From NCBI RefSeq assembly GCF_001310275.1, contig NZ_LGYZ01000083.1:62001-126000 (forward strand): DNA of 64,000 nucleotides. Direction: 5' to 3'. This document shows positions 25,708-34,581 of the stretch, piece after piece. The notes beneath the pieces are model-generated. The model worked only from the letters and a program-made list of their open reading frames with translations. It ran no database searches and was not told the origin of the DNA. Made by a program: the position numbers and the translations under genes. How positions within the stretch are numbered: position 1 is the first letter of the stretch; every line of letters begins with the position of its first letter. The stretch is from Nocardia arizonensis (GTDB lineage Bacteria > Actinomycetota > Actinomycetes > Mycobacteriales > Mycobacteriaceae).

Positions 25708-26358
25708 TCATCGGTCGCCCCCGGCTCGGGTGGCGGTGTGGTCGAGCAGCAGCGGCACGAGATGGCGGCGCGCGAAGACGCGGGCCTGTTCGGGGCTCGC
25801 GAGCTCGATGCTGCGCGACGGGGTCAGCAGGAAGGACAGCACGATGCGGACGGCGAGTTCGGCGACGACTTGGAGTTCCGCGCCGGATCGATCCTCATGA
25901 GCGTCACGTGACAGTTGCACCGCAAGGAACGCGGCACCGGTGTCGACGAGACTGCCCGCGTCGGTGGTGAGATACGGCAGCAGCGAATCGGGCTCGATCT
26001 CCAGTAGCCGGTTCAGCAGCACGTTCGCGCCCAGATAGGCCGTGGAGAAGACGAAGCCCTCGACGAGTTTGTCCTCGGTCGCGGCGAATTCGGCCATCTC
26101 GTCTTCCAGCGCGGTGAGGAATCGACCCATCTCGCGCAGGATCACGGCCTCGACGATGTCGTCCTTGCCGGGGAAGTGTCGATAAAGGGTGACTCGTGCC
26201 AGCCGGGCGCGCCGGGTGATGTCCTCCACGGTGGTGCGTTTGATGCCGACGGTCTCGAATTGGGTGAGCGCGGCATCGAGGATGCGCTCCGCGGTGCCGG
26301 CGGACTCCTGCGCACCCGCCGATATCACCGCTCTCGCGAGCATTCCGCTTTGCCTCAT
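25708..26358 (-). CDS. TetR-family regulator upstream of P450
   Basis: The 216-residue protein has the helix-turn-helix ILDAALTQFETVGIKRTTVEDITRRARLARVTLYRHFPGKDDIVEA at about residues 27-70. ATG at 26358 is preferred because GGAG lies 6 bases upstream; ATG 26364 and 26343 are alternatives. It is 91 bases before the P450 start on the same strand, so the two are probably co-transcribed and the regulator may control both. The ligand is unknown. Confidence 0.88.
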   Translation of the reverse strand: MRQSGMLARAVISAGAQESAGTAERILDAALTQFETVGIKRTTVEDITRRARLARVTLYRHFPGKDDIVEAVILREMGRFLTALEDEMAEFAATEDKLVEGFVFSTAYLGANVLLNRLLEIEPDSLLPYLTTDAGSLVDTGAAFLAVQLSRDAHEDRSGAELQVVAELAVRIVLSFLLTPSRSIELASPEQARVFARRHLVPLLLDHTATRAGGDR

Positions 26359-26477
26359 CACCATCTCCGCAACTCGTCTACCAGTGGAATGGAACAAACA
26401 TACGCTCATTGTCTCTCCATACTCAAGCGCTGGATGAAAATCGTTGTGAGGCAAGCCACGCCAACTCTGATTGTGCA

Positions 26478-26488
26478 CAATTTAATTG
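26478..26488. promoter_or_regulatory. OhrR-like palindromic box
   Basis: CAATTTAATTG is a perfect 11-base palindrome (odd centre) 54 bases before the ohr ATG. It resembles the AT-rich boxes bound by OhrR-type MarR repressors. No OhrR gene is in this window, so the regulator would act from elsewhere. This is a candidate only. Confidence 0.45.
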
Positions 26489-26541
26489 CTGGCTACCGTT
26501 ACCGGTGCAAGCGAATTCCGCAGAGCCGAAGGAGTCAGACC

Positions 26542-26964
26542 ATGAAGGTCCTGTACACCGCCGAGGCCCTCGCGACCGGCGACGGTCGCAACGGTCACGC
26601 CCGCAGCACCGACGGCCGGGTCGATGTCGACCTGGCCGCACCGCCGGAACTGGGCGGCAGCGGCCAGGGCACCAATCCCGAACAGCTCTTCGCCGCGGGC
26701 TACGCCGCCTGCTTCCACTCGGCGCTGCGCCTGGTCGCCAAGTCCGCCGACGCCGACGTCACCGATTCGGCGGTCGGCGCGAAGGTCAGCCTCGGCCCGA
26801 ACGACGACGGCGGCTTCGGGCTCGCCGTCACCCTGGAGATATCCCTGCCCAACGTCCCGCGCGACCGGGCACGGGAACTGGCCGACAAGGCGCACGCGGT
26901 CTGTCCGTACTCCAATGCCACGCGCGGCAATATCGACGTCGACGTGATCGTCGCCGAAGACTGA
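26542..26964 (+). CDS. ohr: Organic hydroperoxide resistance protein (Ohr)
   Basis: The 140-residue thiol peroxidase of the Ohr/OsmC fold reduces organic and lipid hydroperoxides. The two reactive cysteines are in YAACFHSAL and HAVCPYSNATRGN, and the usual Ohr start (MKVLYTAEALATGDGRNGHARS) is intact. The length is standard. AAGGAG at 26529-26534 sets the ATG. The last codons and stop are duplicated in tandem just after the gene (26944-26989) without changing the protein. Confidence 0.93.
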   Translation: MKVLYTAEALATGDGRNGHARSTDGRVDVDLAAPPELGGSGQGTNPEQLFAAGYAACFHSALRLVAKSADADVTDSAVGAKVSLGPNDDGGFGLAVTLEISLPNVPRDRARELADKAHAVCPYSNATRGNIDVDVIVAED

Positions 26965-26989
26965 GCGTGATCGTCGCCGGAGACTGAGC
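26944..26989 (+). repeat. Tandem duplication of the ohr tail and stop
   Basis: Two head-to-tail 23-base copies (26944-26966 and 26967-26989) differ at one base. The first contains the last codons VIVAED plus TGA of ohr. The second would read VIVAGD plus TGA but is untranslated. It looks like a recent slippage or unequal-exchange duplication. Confidence 0.85.
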
Positions 26990-27022
26990 GTTTCCACCCG
27001 ACCTCCCGGTAGACTTCCTCCG

Positions 27023-27040
27023 ACCAAGCAATTGCTTGGT
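27023..27040. promoter_or_regulatory. Perfect 18-base palindrome, probable TetR operator
   Basis: ACCAAGCAATTGCTTGGT is a perfect palindrome 55 bases before the SDR start at 27096. Its form is that of a TetR-type operator. It should control the SDR-HadAB pair. No regulator gene is adjacent; the nearest TetR is at 25708-26358. Confidence 0.7.
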
Positions 27041-27095
27041 ATCTGGCGGACCGGAGGGTCGGGCTCCCGCGCGGGGCCGAACGGCGGAGGTGTGG

Positions 27096-27866
27096 ATGAA
27101 CGATTTCGGTCAGCGCGAGGGCGCCGCGCTGGTCCTCGGCGCCAGCGGCGGACTCGGCCGCGCCATCGCGCGCCTGCTGCTCGAACGCGGCAGCCATCTC
27201 GGCCTCACCTACCACCGCGACCCCACACGACTCGATCCGCTGACCGAACGCGCCGCCGAACTCGGCCGCACCGCGCGCACCTGGCAACTCGACCTGATCG
27301 ACGCCGACCGCACGGCACAGGTGGTAGCGCAGGTCGCGGCCGATCTCGGGGGCATTCACACCCTCATCTACGCGGCCGGACCGCATGTGCCTATGGTGCA
27401 CCTGAGCCGGATCGCGCCCGCCGATCTCGCCCGGCAACTACACGTCGACACCGCGGGGTTCTTCGCCGCGGCGCACGCGGCATTGCCGCATCTACGTGCG
27501 AGCGGCGGCAGCATCGTCGCCGTCACCAGCGCCGCGACCGCGCGCTACCCGGTCCGCGACGGACTCTCGGCCACCCCGAAGGCGGCGGTGGAGGCGCTGG
27601 TGCGCGGCATCGCGGCCGAGGAGGGCCGCTTCGGGGTGCGCGCCAACTGCGTCGGCCCCGGCATGACCCTCGACGGTATGGCCGAACGCCTCGTCGACTC
27701 CGGCGATCTCGATGGCCGTGCCCTCGACGTCGCCCGCGGCAATATCCCGCTGCGCCGTTTCGGCGACGCCGAGGACATCGCCGAAGCGGTCTGTTTTCTC
27801 GCCTCCGACCGGGCCGATTTCATCACCGGCCAGAAACTCGACGTGGACGGCGGCTACGGCGTGTGA
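27096..27866 (+). CDS. SDR family protein, FabG/ketoreductase-like, catalytic Tyr missing
   Basis: The 256-residue SDR fold has LGASGGLG as cofactor loop, a NAG-like YAAGPH and the C-terminal GQKLDVDGGYG typical of ketoacyl reductases. The active-site segment reads GLSATPK, where the usual Tyr four residues before Lys is Ser, so normal SDR chemistry is doubtful. ATG 27096 is 5 bases after GGAGG. It precedes the fused HadAB gene by 149 bases on the same strand, which suggests a lipid-related task. It could be an inactive partner or use another residue. Confidence 0.85.
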   Translation: MNDFGQREGAALVLGASGGLGRAIARLLLERGSHLGLTYHRDPTRLDPLTERAAELGRTARTWQLDLIDADRTAQVVAQVAADLGGIHTLIYAAGPHVPMVHLSRIAPADLARQLHVDTAGFFAAAHAALPHLRASGGSIVAVTSAATARYPVRDGLSATPKAAVEALVRGIAAEEGRFGVRANCVGPGMTLDGMAERLVDSGDLDGRALDVARGNIPLRRFGDAEDIAEAVCFLASDRADFITGQKLDVDGGYGV

Positions 27867-28015
27867 CACGCGGGCGGCGCGCGGGGATCGCCCGACGCGG
27901 CGGGGCGTTCGCGGACGCGAACCGGTATCGTCACGAACCGGTACGACACCGTACTCCCGCACGGCGGCCCGGGGCATCGCCGAGGTCGCGCACGACATCT
28001 GAGAAGGAGACCGGT

Positions 28016-29047
28016 TTGGAGGTCCTCGAGTCCCCGCGCAGCGACGTCGACCCGATCGCCCATATCCACTCTCTCGTCGGGCAGCGGTTCCGCATTCTCG
28101 CGCCCTACCGGGTGGGCCGGGAGAAGGTCAGGGAGCACGCGCGGGCGGTCCAGAATTTCCATCCCACGCACTGGGACGAGGACACGGCCGCCGCATACGG
28201 TTACCCGTCACTGCTCGCGCCGCCGACCTTCACCAGTCTGCTGGCCGGTTCGGTCCAGCGGGCCATGGCCGATATCCTCGTCGGCCTCAATCTCACCACC
28301 ACGGTTCAGACCGACCAGATGCTCGACTTCCACCGCCCGATCCTGGTCGGCGACGAGATCACCAGCAATGTCTCGCTGCACTCCTTCCGGCAGGCATTCG
28401 GCGGCGACATGCTGGTGATCGAGAACGCGATCACCAATCAGCACGACGAACTCGTACTCACCGCGTATACCTCGGTGATCTCGCGTTCGGAGGCCGAGGA
28501 GGAAAACGAGCCGATACTGGCCAAGGTGGCCAGAATCGGACGCCAGGACTTCGCGCGCCCCGAGGAGGTGGTGCCGTGGCCGAATCCACTGCGCACGGCC
28601 GAGACCCCACCGCCCGGACCCCGCGTCCGCACCTTCGACAGCGTCACGGTGGGTGCGGAACTTCCCGTGGATACCGTTCGCCTCACCCTCGGCGACCTGG
28701 TGAACTACGCGGGCGTCGCGGGCGACCCGAACCCTATCCATTTCCATTCCGACACAGCCCAACTCGTCGGTCTCGAACGCGGGGTGGTCGCGCACGGCAT
28801 GTTGACGATGGCGCTGGGCGCGGGCTATGTCACCGCGTGGCTCGACGATCCCGGTGCGCTGGTGCAGTATTCGGTGCGTATGACGAGTCCGGTGTACGTC
28901 GGCGTGGGCGGCCGCAGCAATATCGAGTTCAGCGGCAAGGTCCGCTCGGTCGATCCCGAGGCGCGCACCGCCTCCATCGCGCTGACCGCGACCTATGAGG
29001 GCAAGAAGATCTTCGGCCGCGCCACCGCGGTCGTGCGTTTGGCCTGA
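28016..29047 (+). CDS. Fused (3R)-hydroxyacyl-ACP dehydratase HadA/HadB
   Basis: The 343-residue double hotdog protein dehydrates 3-hydroxyacyl chains in mycolate (FAS-II) elongation. The N-terminal half is HadA-like (VGRQ/EHARAVQNFHPTHWDED region, residues about 15-150). The C-terminal half from about 205 is HadB-like, with the catalytic MaoC motif GVAGDPNPIHFHSD. In mycobacteria these are separate genes; the fusion is known in related genera. TTG at 28016 is taken as the start from the GAAGGAG ribosome site. Its neighbour is an SDR and not hadC. Confidence 0.87.
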   Translation: MEVLESPRSDVDPIAHIHSLVGQRFRILAPYRVGREKVREHARAVQNFHPTHWDEDTAAAYGYPSLLAPPTFTSLLAGSVQRAMADILVGLNLTTTVQTDQMLDFHRPILVGDEITSNVSLHSFRQAFGGDMLVIENAITNQHDELVLTAYTSVISRSEAEEENEPILAKVARIGRQDFARPEEVVPWPNPLRTAETPPPGPRVRTFDSVTVGAELPVDTVRLTLGDLVNYAGVAGDPNPIHFHSDTAQLVGLERGVVAHGMLTMALGAGYVTAWLDDPGALVQYSVRMTSPVYVGVGGRSNIEFSGKVRSVDPEARTASIALTATYEGKKIFGRATAVVRLA

Positions 29048-29160
29048 TCGGCGAATTCCCTTCCGTTCGAGCCGATTCCACCGACGACGCCCTGGCTACG
29101 CCGGGGGTCACGCCGGCCCGGTGCGCGTGCCATCGCCGTGGACCGCGCCCCGGATGGGGG

Positions 29161-29991
29161 TCAGGCGATCCGGCGGGCGGCGGGTTCGGCCAGAGCCTGT
29201 TCCCTGAGGTTCTTCAGTGTCCGGGTGAGAATCCGCGACACCTGCATCTGGGATACACCGAGCCGTTCGGCGATCTGGGCCTGGGTCCGGTTCTCGAAGA
29301 ATCGCATGACCAGCACCTGCCGCTCCCGGTCGGGCAGCGCGGCCAGTAACGGGCGCACCGCGAGCGCGTCCTCGAGCAGGCGGTAGGAAGGCTCCTCCCG
29401 GCCAAGGGTGTCGGCGATCGACGGCCGGGTCTGTTCGTCGGAGGGTCCGGCGACGGCGTCGAGCGAATTGGTCTGATAAGCGTTGGAGGCCATGAGTGCC
29501 TGGGTGACCTCGACGACCTCGAGGTCGAGTTCGGCCGCGATCTCACGCGCGGTCGGCATGCGGCCGAGTCGCTGCGAGAGCGTCTCGATGGCGGGTCGGA
29601 TCTGCGCCTGTATCTCCTTGGCGCGCCGCGGCACCCGCAACGCCCAGGTGCCGTCGCGGAAATGTCGGCGCACCGAACCCATCACGGTCGGCACCGCGAA
29701 GGACAGGAACGACGCGCCGCGCGAGACGTCGAAGCGGTCGACGGCCTGGACGAGTCCGAGGCGGGCCACCTGGAGCAGATCATCGAAATCTTCCCCGCGG
29801 CCGGCGAATTTGCGGGCGATGTGTTCGGCCAATGGCAGGCAGCGCTCCACGATCTCGGTGCGCAGTTTCGAGCGGTGCGGGTCGTCGGCGGCCAGAGCGG
29901 CCAGCTTCTCGAACCACGGCTCGATATTGTCGTAGGTGTCCGGCCCGAACACGTCCTGTGACACCTCGGCGGCGCCTGTCGTCCTGCTCAT
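29161..29991 (-). CDS. SigF/SigB-type alternative sigma factor
   Basis: The 276-residue group 3 sigma factor has region 2 (GRGEDFDDLLQVARLGLVQAVDRFD), region 3 (RLGRMPTAREIAAELDLEVVEV) and region 4 (ALPDRERQVLVMRFFENRTQAQIAERLGVSQMQVSRILTRTL). It resembles mycobacterial SigF closely through these blocks. SigF members govern stress and stationary-phase genes under an RsbW-type anti-sigma. No anti-sigma gene is beside it here, so control must come from a distant locus. ATG 29991 has GAGG 7-8 bases upstream; ATG 30012 is an alternative. Confidence 0.9.
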   Translation of the reverse strand: MSRTTGAAEVSQDVFGPDTYDNIEPWFEKLAALAADDPHRSKLRTEIVERCLPLAEHIARKFAGRGEDFDDLLQVARLGLVQAVDRFDVSRGASFLSFAVPTVMGSVRRHFRDGTWALRVPRRAKEIQAQIRPAIETLSQRLGRMPTAREIAAELDLEVVEVTQALMASNAYQTNSLDAVAGPSDEQTRPSIADTLGREEPSYRLLEDALAVRPLLAALPDRERQVLVMRFFENRTQAQIAERLGVSQMQVSRILTRTLKNLREQALAEPAARRIA

Positions 29992-30104
29992 CCGACATCC
30001 TCGTTCCATCTCGAGCGCTTGGGCGTTGGCCCGGATACCCGCGCGCACGCCCTCGACACCCGTGAATCCGGGAAAATCTCCGAAGTCGAGACGGGCGCCG
30101 CCGC

Positions 30105-30797
30105 TCAGGAGGGTGCGGCGATCTTGGTTATGGCGATCACGCCGCCGGTCTCGGTCACCGTCACGAATTGGCGATAGGTGCGCACCGCGGCATCGGGACG
30201 CGCCTCGGTGATGACGACGTCGAAGCGCCCATCGGCCAACGGCGTGATGAGTACGCAGTGCTGTGTGCCCGCGGGCACCGAGGCGATGCCCGCGCCGATC
30301 ACCTCGGCCGTCGGCACCGCGGCGTCGGCGGTGGTGAGGGTGCGCGCCGCCGTACCGGATCGGCTGACGTAGTAGGCGTGCTGGAAGGCCAGGATGACAT
30401 CCGGTCCGTTCGCGGTGGAGCCGACCCCATTACCGCGAACCAGCTGGTCGGTACGGGTTGGCTCACATCCCGGACCGCCGCCGAGCACCGGGTCGGCCGC
30501 CGTCGCCGCCTGCTGCGGCGCGGTCATCGCGGTGGTGTAGACCAGTACGACCGCGGCCGCGGCCAGCGAACCGACCACCGCCGCCGAACCGACCACCACC
30601 GATCGGGTGCGTGAACGACGCGGTGGCCTGCGCTTACGTTTGCGCTTGTGCAGCGGCGGAAGTGTGCGCGGGGCGGGCAGCGCGCCAGACGACGGCAGCA
30701 TTCCCGGCCACAGCGGCGCCGCCGCCGCGCGGCTCGCGGCGCCGGTGCGTAACACGCCGACGCTTCTCTTGGGTTCGGACGTGTTCGACGACATCAT
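30105..30797 (-). CDS. Membrane-anchored hypothetical protein
   Basis: The 230-residue protein has a basic cytosolic front (KRKRKRRPPRRSRTR), one transmembrane helix (about residues 66-88) and an outer domain of about 140 residues with two cysteines (PGCEPTR and QHCVLIT) that could pair. No catalytic motif is seen. The style is that of Nocardia-specific surface proteins of unknown role. It lies 56 bases beyond the sigF-like start region on the same strand, but is separated by the 5' end of that gene. Confidence 0.72.
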   Translation of the reverse strand: MMSSNTSEPKRSVGVLRTGAASRAAAAPLWPGMLPSSGALPAPRTLPPLHKRKRKRRPPRRSRTRSVVVGSAAVVGSLAAAAVVLVYTTAMTAPQQAATAADPVLGGGPGCEPTRTDQLVRGNGVGSTANGPDVILAFQHAYYVSRSGTAARTLTTADAAVPTAEVIGAGIASVPAGTQHCVLITPLADGRFDVVITEARPDAAVRTYRQFVTVTETGGVIAITKIAAPS

Positions 30798-30979
30798 GAT
30801 TTCGCCGCACCCCCTTTTACCGGCGCCTTCGTGGCGACCTCGGGCCCTCATCAATGCTGTTGGGCTCTAACAACATTGCATACCTCATCGGATTATGGCG
30901 GGCGAACGGCCCGGGAGCCACCGTTCGGGTGCGCGAATATGGCGTCGCGGCGTGTCTTTCGCGCACCACGCGGACGAGA

Positions 30980-31933
30980 TCAGGTGGTACGACGAGCCCT
31001 CGCCCGGCGTTTGCCCTCGTGCATGGCCTGCACCCGGGCGACGGGAATGGTGTGCCCCTCCGCGATCAGATCGGCGGGCAGCGACTGCGGTGCGGGCATG
31101 TCCTCGGCCCACGGATCGGCACCGGCCAAACGCTCGGGCGCGGTGCGCACGGTGAAATCGGCCGGCACGACGGCGTCGAGATCGTCCCAGGACACCGGGA
31201 AGGACACCGTGGCCCCGGGCCGGATGCGGGGACTGTAGGCGGCGACGACCGTGGCCCCGCCCGCGCGAGTGGAGTCGAGGAACACCTTGCCGCCGCGATC
31301 CTCGACGATGAAGGCGGTGGTCGCGGCGGCCGGATCGAGGCATTCGGCCCGCGCGGCGATGGCCCGGGTGGCCGCGGCGGCGTCCTCGACAGAGATGCCG
31401 GCCACCACCGGAACGAAGATGTGAACACCTTTCGCCCCACTGGTTTTCACCGCACCCGCGAGTCCGTCGGCGGCCAGCGCCGACCGCACAAGTCGCGCCG
31501 CGTGCACCGCGCGAGCGAAGTCCGCGCCGGGCGGCGGATCGATATCGAGCACCAGATGCGTCGGACCGGCCGTGTGATCGGCGAGCAGCAGTGTGGTGTG
31601 GTACTCGACCGCGCGCTGATTGCCGAACCACAACAGCGTGCGCACGTCCTCGCACAGCGCGTAGGAGATCTCGCGACGCGAGGTCTCGGCCCACAGATTC
31701 ACCCGTCGCACCCACTCCGGCGTGTACTTGGGCAGGTTCTTCTGCATGAACGCATCCTGACCGGGTCGGATGCGCACCACCGAGAGCGGGCGTTGCCGCA
31801 GTGCCCGCACCATGCGCTCGCCGACCGCCCCGAGGTAGTCGATCAGGTCGCGTTTGGTCGTCTGTGCGCCGTCGAACAGCGGCTGGTCGAGGTTGGTCAG
31901 TTCGACTCCGTCTCGAACCTCCGCATTGCCCAT
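30980..31933 (-). CDS. Stand-alone LigD-type polymerase/primase domain
   Basis: The 317-residue archaeo-eukaryotic primase-fold polymerase is of the LigD PolDom kind (Prim-PolC/D). It contains the metal-binding D-x-D in HLVLDIDPPPG, the SGAKGVHIFVP block and the FPVSWDDL segment. These enzymes add ribonucleotides in end joining or gap repair. No Ku gene and no ligase domain is adjacent, so it acts alone or with partners elsewhere, as in mycobacteria. ATG at 31933 follows a G-rich stretch. It diverges from the secreted protein gene at 32063. Confidence 0.88.
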   Translation of the reverse strand: MGNAEVRDGVELTNLDQPLFDGAQTTKRDLIDYLGAVGERMVRALRQRPLSVVRIRPGQDAFMQKNLPKYTPEWVRRVNLWAETSRREISYALCEDVRTLLWFGNQRAVEYHTTLLLADHTAGPTHLVLDIDPPPGADFARAVHAARLVRSALAADGLAGAVKTSGAKGVHIFVPVVAGISVEDAAAATRAIAARAECLDPAAATTAFIVEDRGGKVFLDSTRAGGATVVAAYSPRIRPGATVSFPVSWDDLDAVVPADFTVRTAPERLAGADPWAEDMPAPQSLPADLIAEGHTIPVARVQAMHEGKRRARARRTT

Positions 31934-32062
31934 TCCCCCACCCTGCCCGGACGGGAACGGACGGTCAACCGAACGGATGGCGCGTTTCTTCGCGCGGGTC
32001 ATCCGTCCGGGCGCTCGGTCCGAATCAGAGGAGTAGGCATCTACCTCCCGGAAAGAGAGCAC

Positions 32063-32719
32063 ATGGTCACATCGAAGACCGTCTCCCACCGCCGTATGCC
32101 CCGGCGCACCGCGTATTTCCTGGTGGCGGGTGCGCTTCCATTGGCCGTCGCCGTCGCGGCCGCACCCGCACCGGCCGCACCGCCCGGTGGGCCGTCGGCG
32201 GTCGCCGACGAGGAACCGGCCGCGCCCGCCGATCCGGCGACGGACGCACCCGTCAACACCATCCGAATCGGTGACATCGAGGTCGGCAGACCCGAATTCG
32301 TTCCCCCGGACCTCGCCGAGCAGATCAACGACGGCGCGCAGGGTATGGAGGATTCCCTGTCCGACGGCCTCGACTCCGTTGGTGTCGAGCACGGCCGATC
32401 GGACAAGATCGCGGAGGATGTCGTCGGCGCGAGCGTGGTCGGCGCGAGCGTCGGCGCCACCGTGGCCGGCCCGCTGGCCGCGACCAGCGCCATGATCGGC
32501 GCGGCGACCGGCCTGATCGTTGGCATTCCCTTCCTGCCCGCGGGCCTCGTGGTCATGCCTATCGTGTGCGGCGCGCTCGGTTACGCGATCATCGCCGCGC
32601 CGGCGGCGGCGATCGGCGCCGGCATCGGCGCGATGGTCGGCGCGGTCGAGGGCTCGGTGGCCCCGCTGCCCGAGCCGAACGCACCCGCCGCGCCGGCCGA
32701 TTCCGTCCCCGCTACGTGA
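32063..32719 (+). CDS. Secreted Gly/Ala-rich hypothetical protein
   Basis: The 218-residue protein has a signal peptide to about residue 38, a Pro/Ala-rich linker, a short acidic domain (RIGDIEVGRPEFVPPDLAEQ) and then a long Gly/Ala-rich hydrophobic region (about residues 115-195) resembling a glycine-zipper. That region could insert in a membrane or assemble. Such proteins are common and uncharacterised in Nocardia. GAAAGAGAG upstream supports ATG 32063. Confidence 0.75.
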   Translation: MVTSKTVSHRRMPRRTAYFLVAGALPLAVAVAAAPAPAAPPGGPSAVADEEPAAPADPATDAPVNTIRIGDIEVGRPEFVPPDLAEQINDGAQGMEDSLSDGLDSVGVEHGRSDKIAEDVVGASVVGASVGATVAGPLAATSAMIGAATGLIVGIPFLPAGLVVMPIVCGALGYAIIAAPAAAIGAGIGAMVGAVEGSVAPLPEPNAPAAPADSVPAT

Positions 32720-33138
32720 CCGCCGCCGGGACCTGGTGGTGGTTCAGCGGCGGGTGACGGCGGTGGGCAGCCGGGCGAATCCGCGGTTGTCGGACGAGTG
32801 GACGCGCACCGCACGCTCGGGCCGCGGATCGGTCGACGTTCCGTGATACCGGAGCCTGCTCGCGCAGCCTGGCATAGTACGGATACCGATCGCGGTGGAC
32901 ATCGAAGTCATAGGGCTGTATAGCAACGACACGATGCGGTCTTCCGTAGCGCGGGACTCGGGCGGACACGATGACAGTAGTCGAGATGAATTGAGGCGGT
33001 TACGATCTGGTCCGGCCAGGTCACGTCGGTGGTCAACTGGCGACCCGATTCCCGGCATCCGCATCCGCATCCGCGTCCGAGGCGCTCTCGATGCTGGGTG
33101 GCGGGACCCTCCTTCCCTGACCCGAAATCGGCCGGTGA
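32720..33138. other. Intergenic region, nothing recognised
   Basis: About 420 bases between convergent genes. Open frames on both strands are short, lack ribosome sites and read as Arg/Pro-rich shadow. A CCGCCG...CGGCGG stem just after 32719 may end the secreted-protein transcript. Confidence 0.4.
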
Positions 33139-34464
33139 TCAACGGATTCCGGGAGTACGGGGGTCAGGGCCGAGGCAGCCGAGGATGAAGCAGCCCGGCG
33201 GCCAGTCCGCGATCGGCGTGCCGAGCGGCTGCCCGAGGCAGGTCACCGGACCGCAGCCGGGATAGGCGTCGGGGCCTATCCCGAACGCCGCCAGCGCCGC
33301 TTCCGGATTGGAGATCATCGGATCGGCCACACTGACATCGGGTCGCGGCACGTACGGTCCGGGATCGGGCAGTCGCGGCTCACGGAAGGCGGCAACGGTA
33401 GCGCGCAGCATATCGTGCGGGAAGCTCACCGAACCGCCCGGAACGGTGATTCCGGTCCAGCTGATCAGCAGTCCGAGACTCGGCACGATGAAGTTGTCCT
33501 GGCGCATCATGCCCGACATCTGCACCGCGTCGGCGGGCAGACCCGGGAACAGCACCTCGCAGCCGGGCCCGTTGACGACGAACAGGAATCCGTAGCATGG
33601 ATTGACCGCCGTCGGCTCGGTGGCTCGGGCGAGGTAGTCCGCCGAGATGACCCGCCGCTCGCCCCAGGTGCCCCCGTTGAGCACGAGCAGGCCGAGTTTG
33701 ACGAAATCGTCGGGCGGCATGATGAGATGCGCGTAGCCGTAGGTATTCCCGCTGCGATCCCTTCCCCAGTGATAGTCCGAATTCCGGATCCCCAACGGGT
33801 CGAACAGCTTTCGCTGGGCATAGACCTGGAAGTCCACGCCGACGGCGCGCTGTGCCACGTAGGCCAGCAGATCCACCGCGCGCTGACTGTACTGCCAGAG
33901 CTCACCCTGCGGATGGTCGATCGGCATCGCCAGCGCCTGGGCAACCACATTCGGGTCGAGCTGCACGAGTCCGGTCACGCCCTCCGAGGCCACCGCGACC
34001 CGCATGCCCGAGGATTCGGTGAGCAGACTGCGCACCGTGATCGCCCGGTGCGCGTCGTCGCCGAGTCCGGGCGGCAGATACGCGCCGATGGGGTCGTCGA
34101 GGCGCAGTCTGCCCTCGTCGATGGCGATGCCGACGACCATGGACACCACGCTCTTGGTGGAGCTCCACAGATTCCACGCCTGACCGCCGGTCTCGGCCAC
34201 CCGCGGCCCGCTGGCGATCAGACAGTTGTTGCGGAACACCCGCACCGTGCGGCGGGTCGGATCCGAGGCGAAGTCAACCGCGTAATCCAGTGCCGCGGCG
34301 TCGATTCCGACCTCATCCGGTGCCGCTGTCTCGGGCATTCGCCCGCTGCTCACCGCGCAGACCCGACCACGGTCCGGTTGTGCCCGCGCCATCCCGGGGG
34401 TCGCGCACACGACCGACAACCCGACGGCGACGAACACGAGAAGGGTCGACCGCCACCGAATCAC
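33139..34464 (-). CDS. Secreted beta-lactamase-fold serine hydrolase
   Basis: The 441-residue exported protein has a signal peptide (about residues 1-28) and a class C/EstB-like domain. The S-x-x-K motif is SSTKS and the Tyr motif is in WQYSQR, where a Tyr-x-Asn would be usual. It may be a DD-peptidase, esterase or 6-aminohexanoate-type hydrolase. The C-terminal 70 residues hold four cysteines (YPGCGPVTCLG, PGCFILGCLG) that may form disulfides. GTG 34464 has GGAGG 5 bases upstream. Confidence 0.83.
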   Translation of the reverse strand: MIRWRSTLLVFVAVGLSVVCATPGMARAQPDRGRVCAVSSGRMPETAAPDEVGIDAAALDYAVDFASDPTRRTVRVFRNNCLIASGPRVAETGGQAWNLWSSTKSVVSMVVGIAIDEGRLRLDDPIGAYLPPGLGDDAHRAITVRSLLTESSGMRVAVASEGVTGLVQLDPNVVAQALAMPIDHPQGELWQYSQRAVDLLAYVAQRAVGVDFQVYAQRKLFDPLGIRNSDYHWGRDRSGNTYGYAHLIMPPDDFVKLGLLVLNGGTWGERRVISADYLARATEPTAVNPCYGFLFVVNGPGCEVLFPGLPADAVQMSGMMRQDNFIVPSLGLLISWTGITVPGGSVSFPHDMLRATVAAFREPRLPDPGPYVPRPDVSVADPMISNPEAALAAFGIGPDAYPGCGPVTCLGQPLGTPIADWPPGCFILGCLGPDPRTPGIR

Positions 34465-34581
34465 CGCATCCTCCGCTCTCGACGTGAACATCTGCCACAT
34501 CGAGCCGGAGCGACAACCGGTTACGTCCTACGACGCCCCCATTTGCCTGGGCAAAGGTCCCGGGGGGAGGACGCGGCAGGG

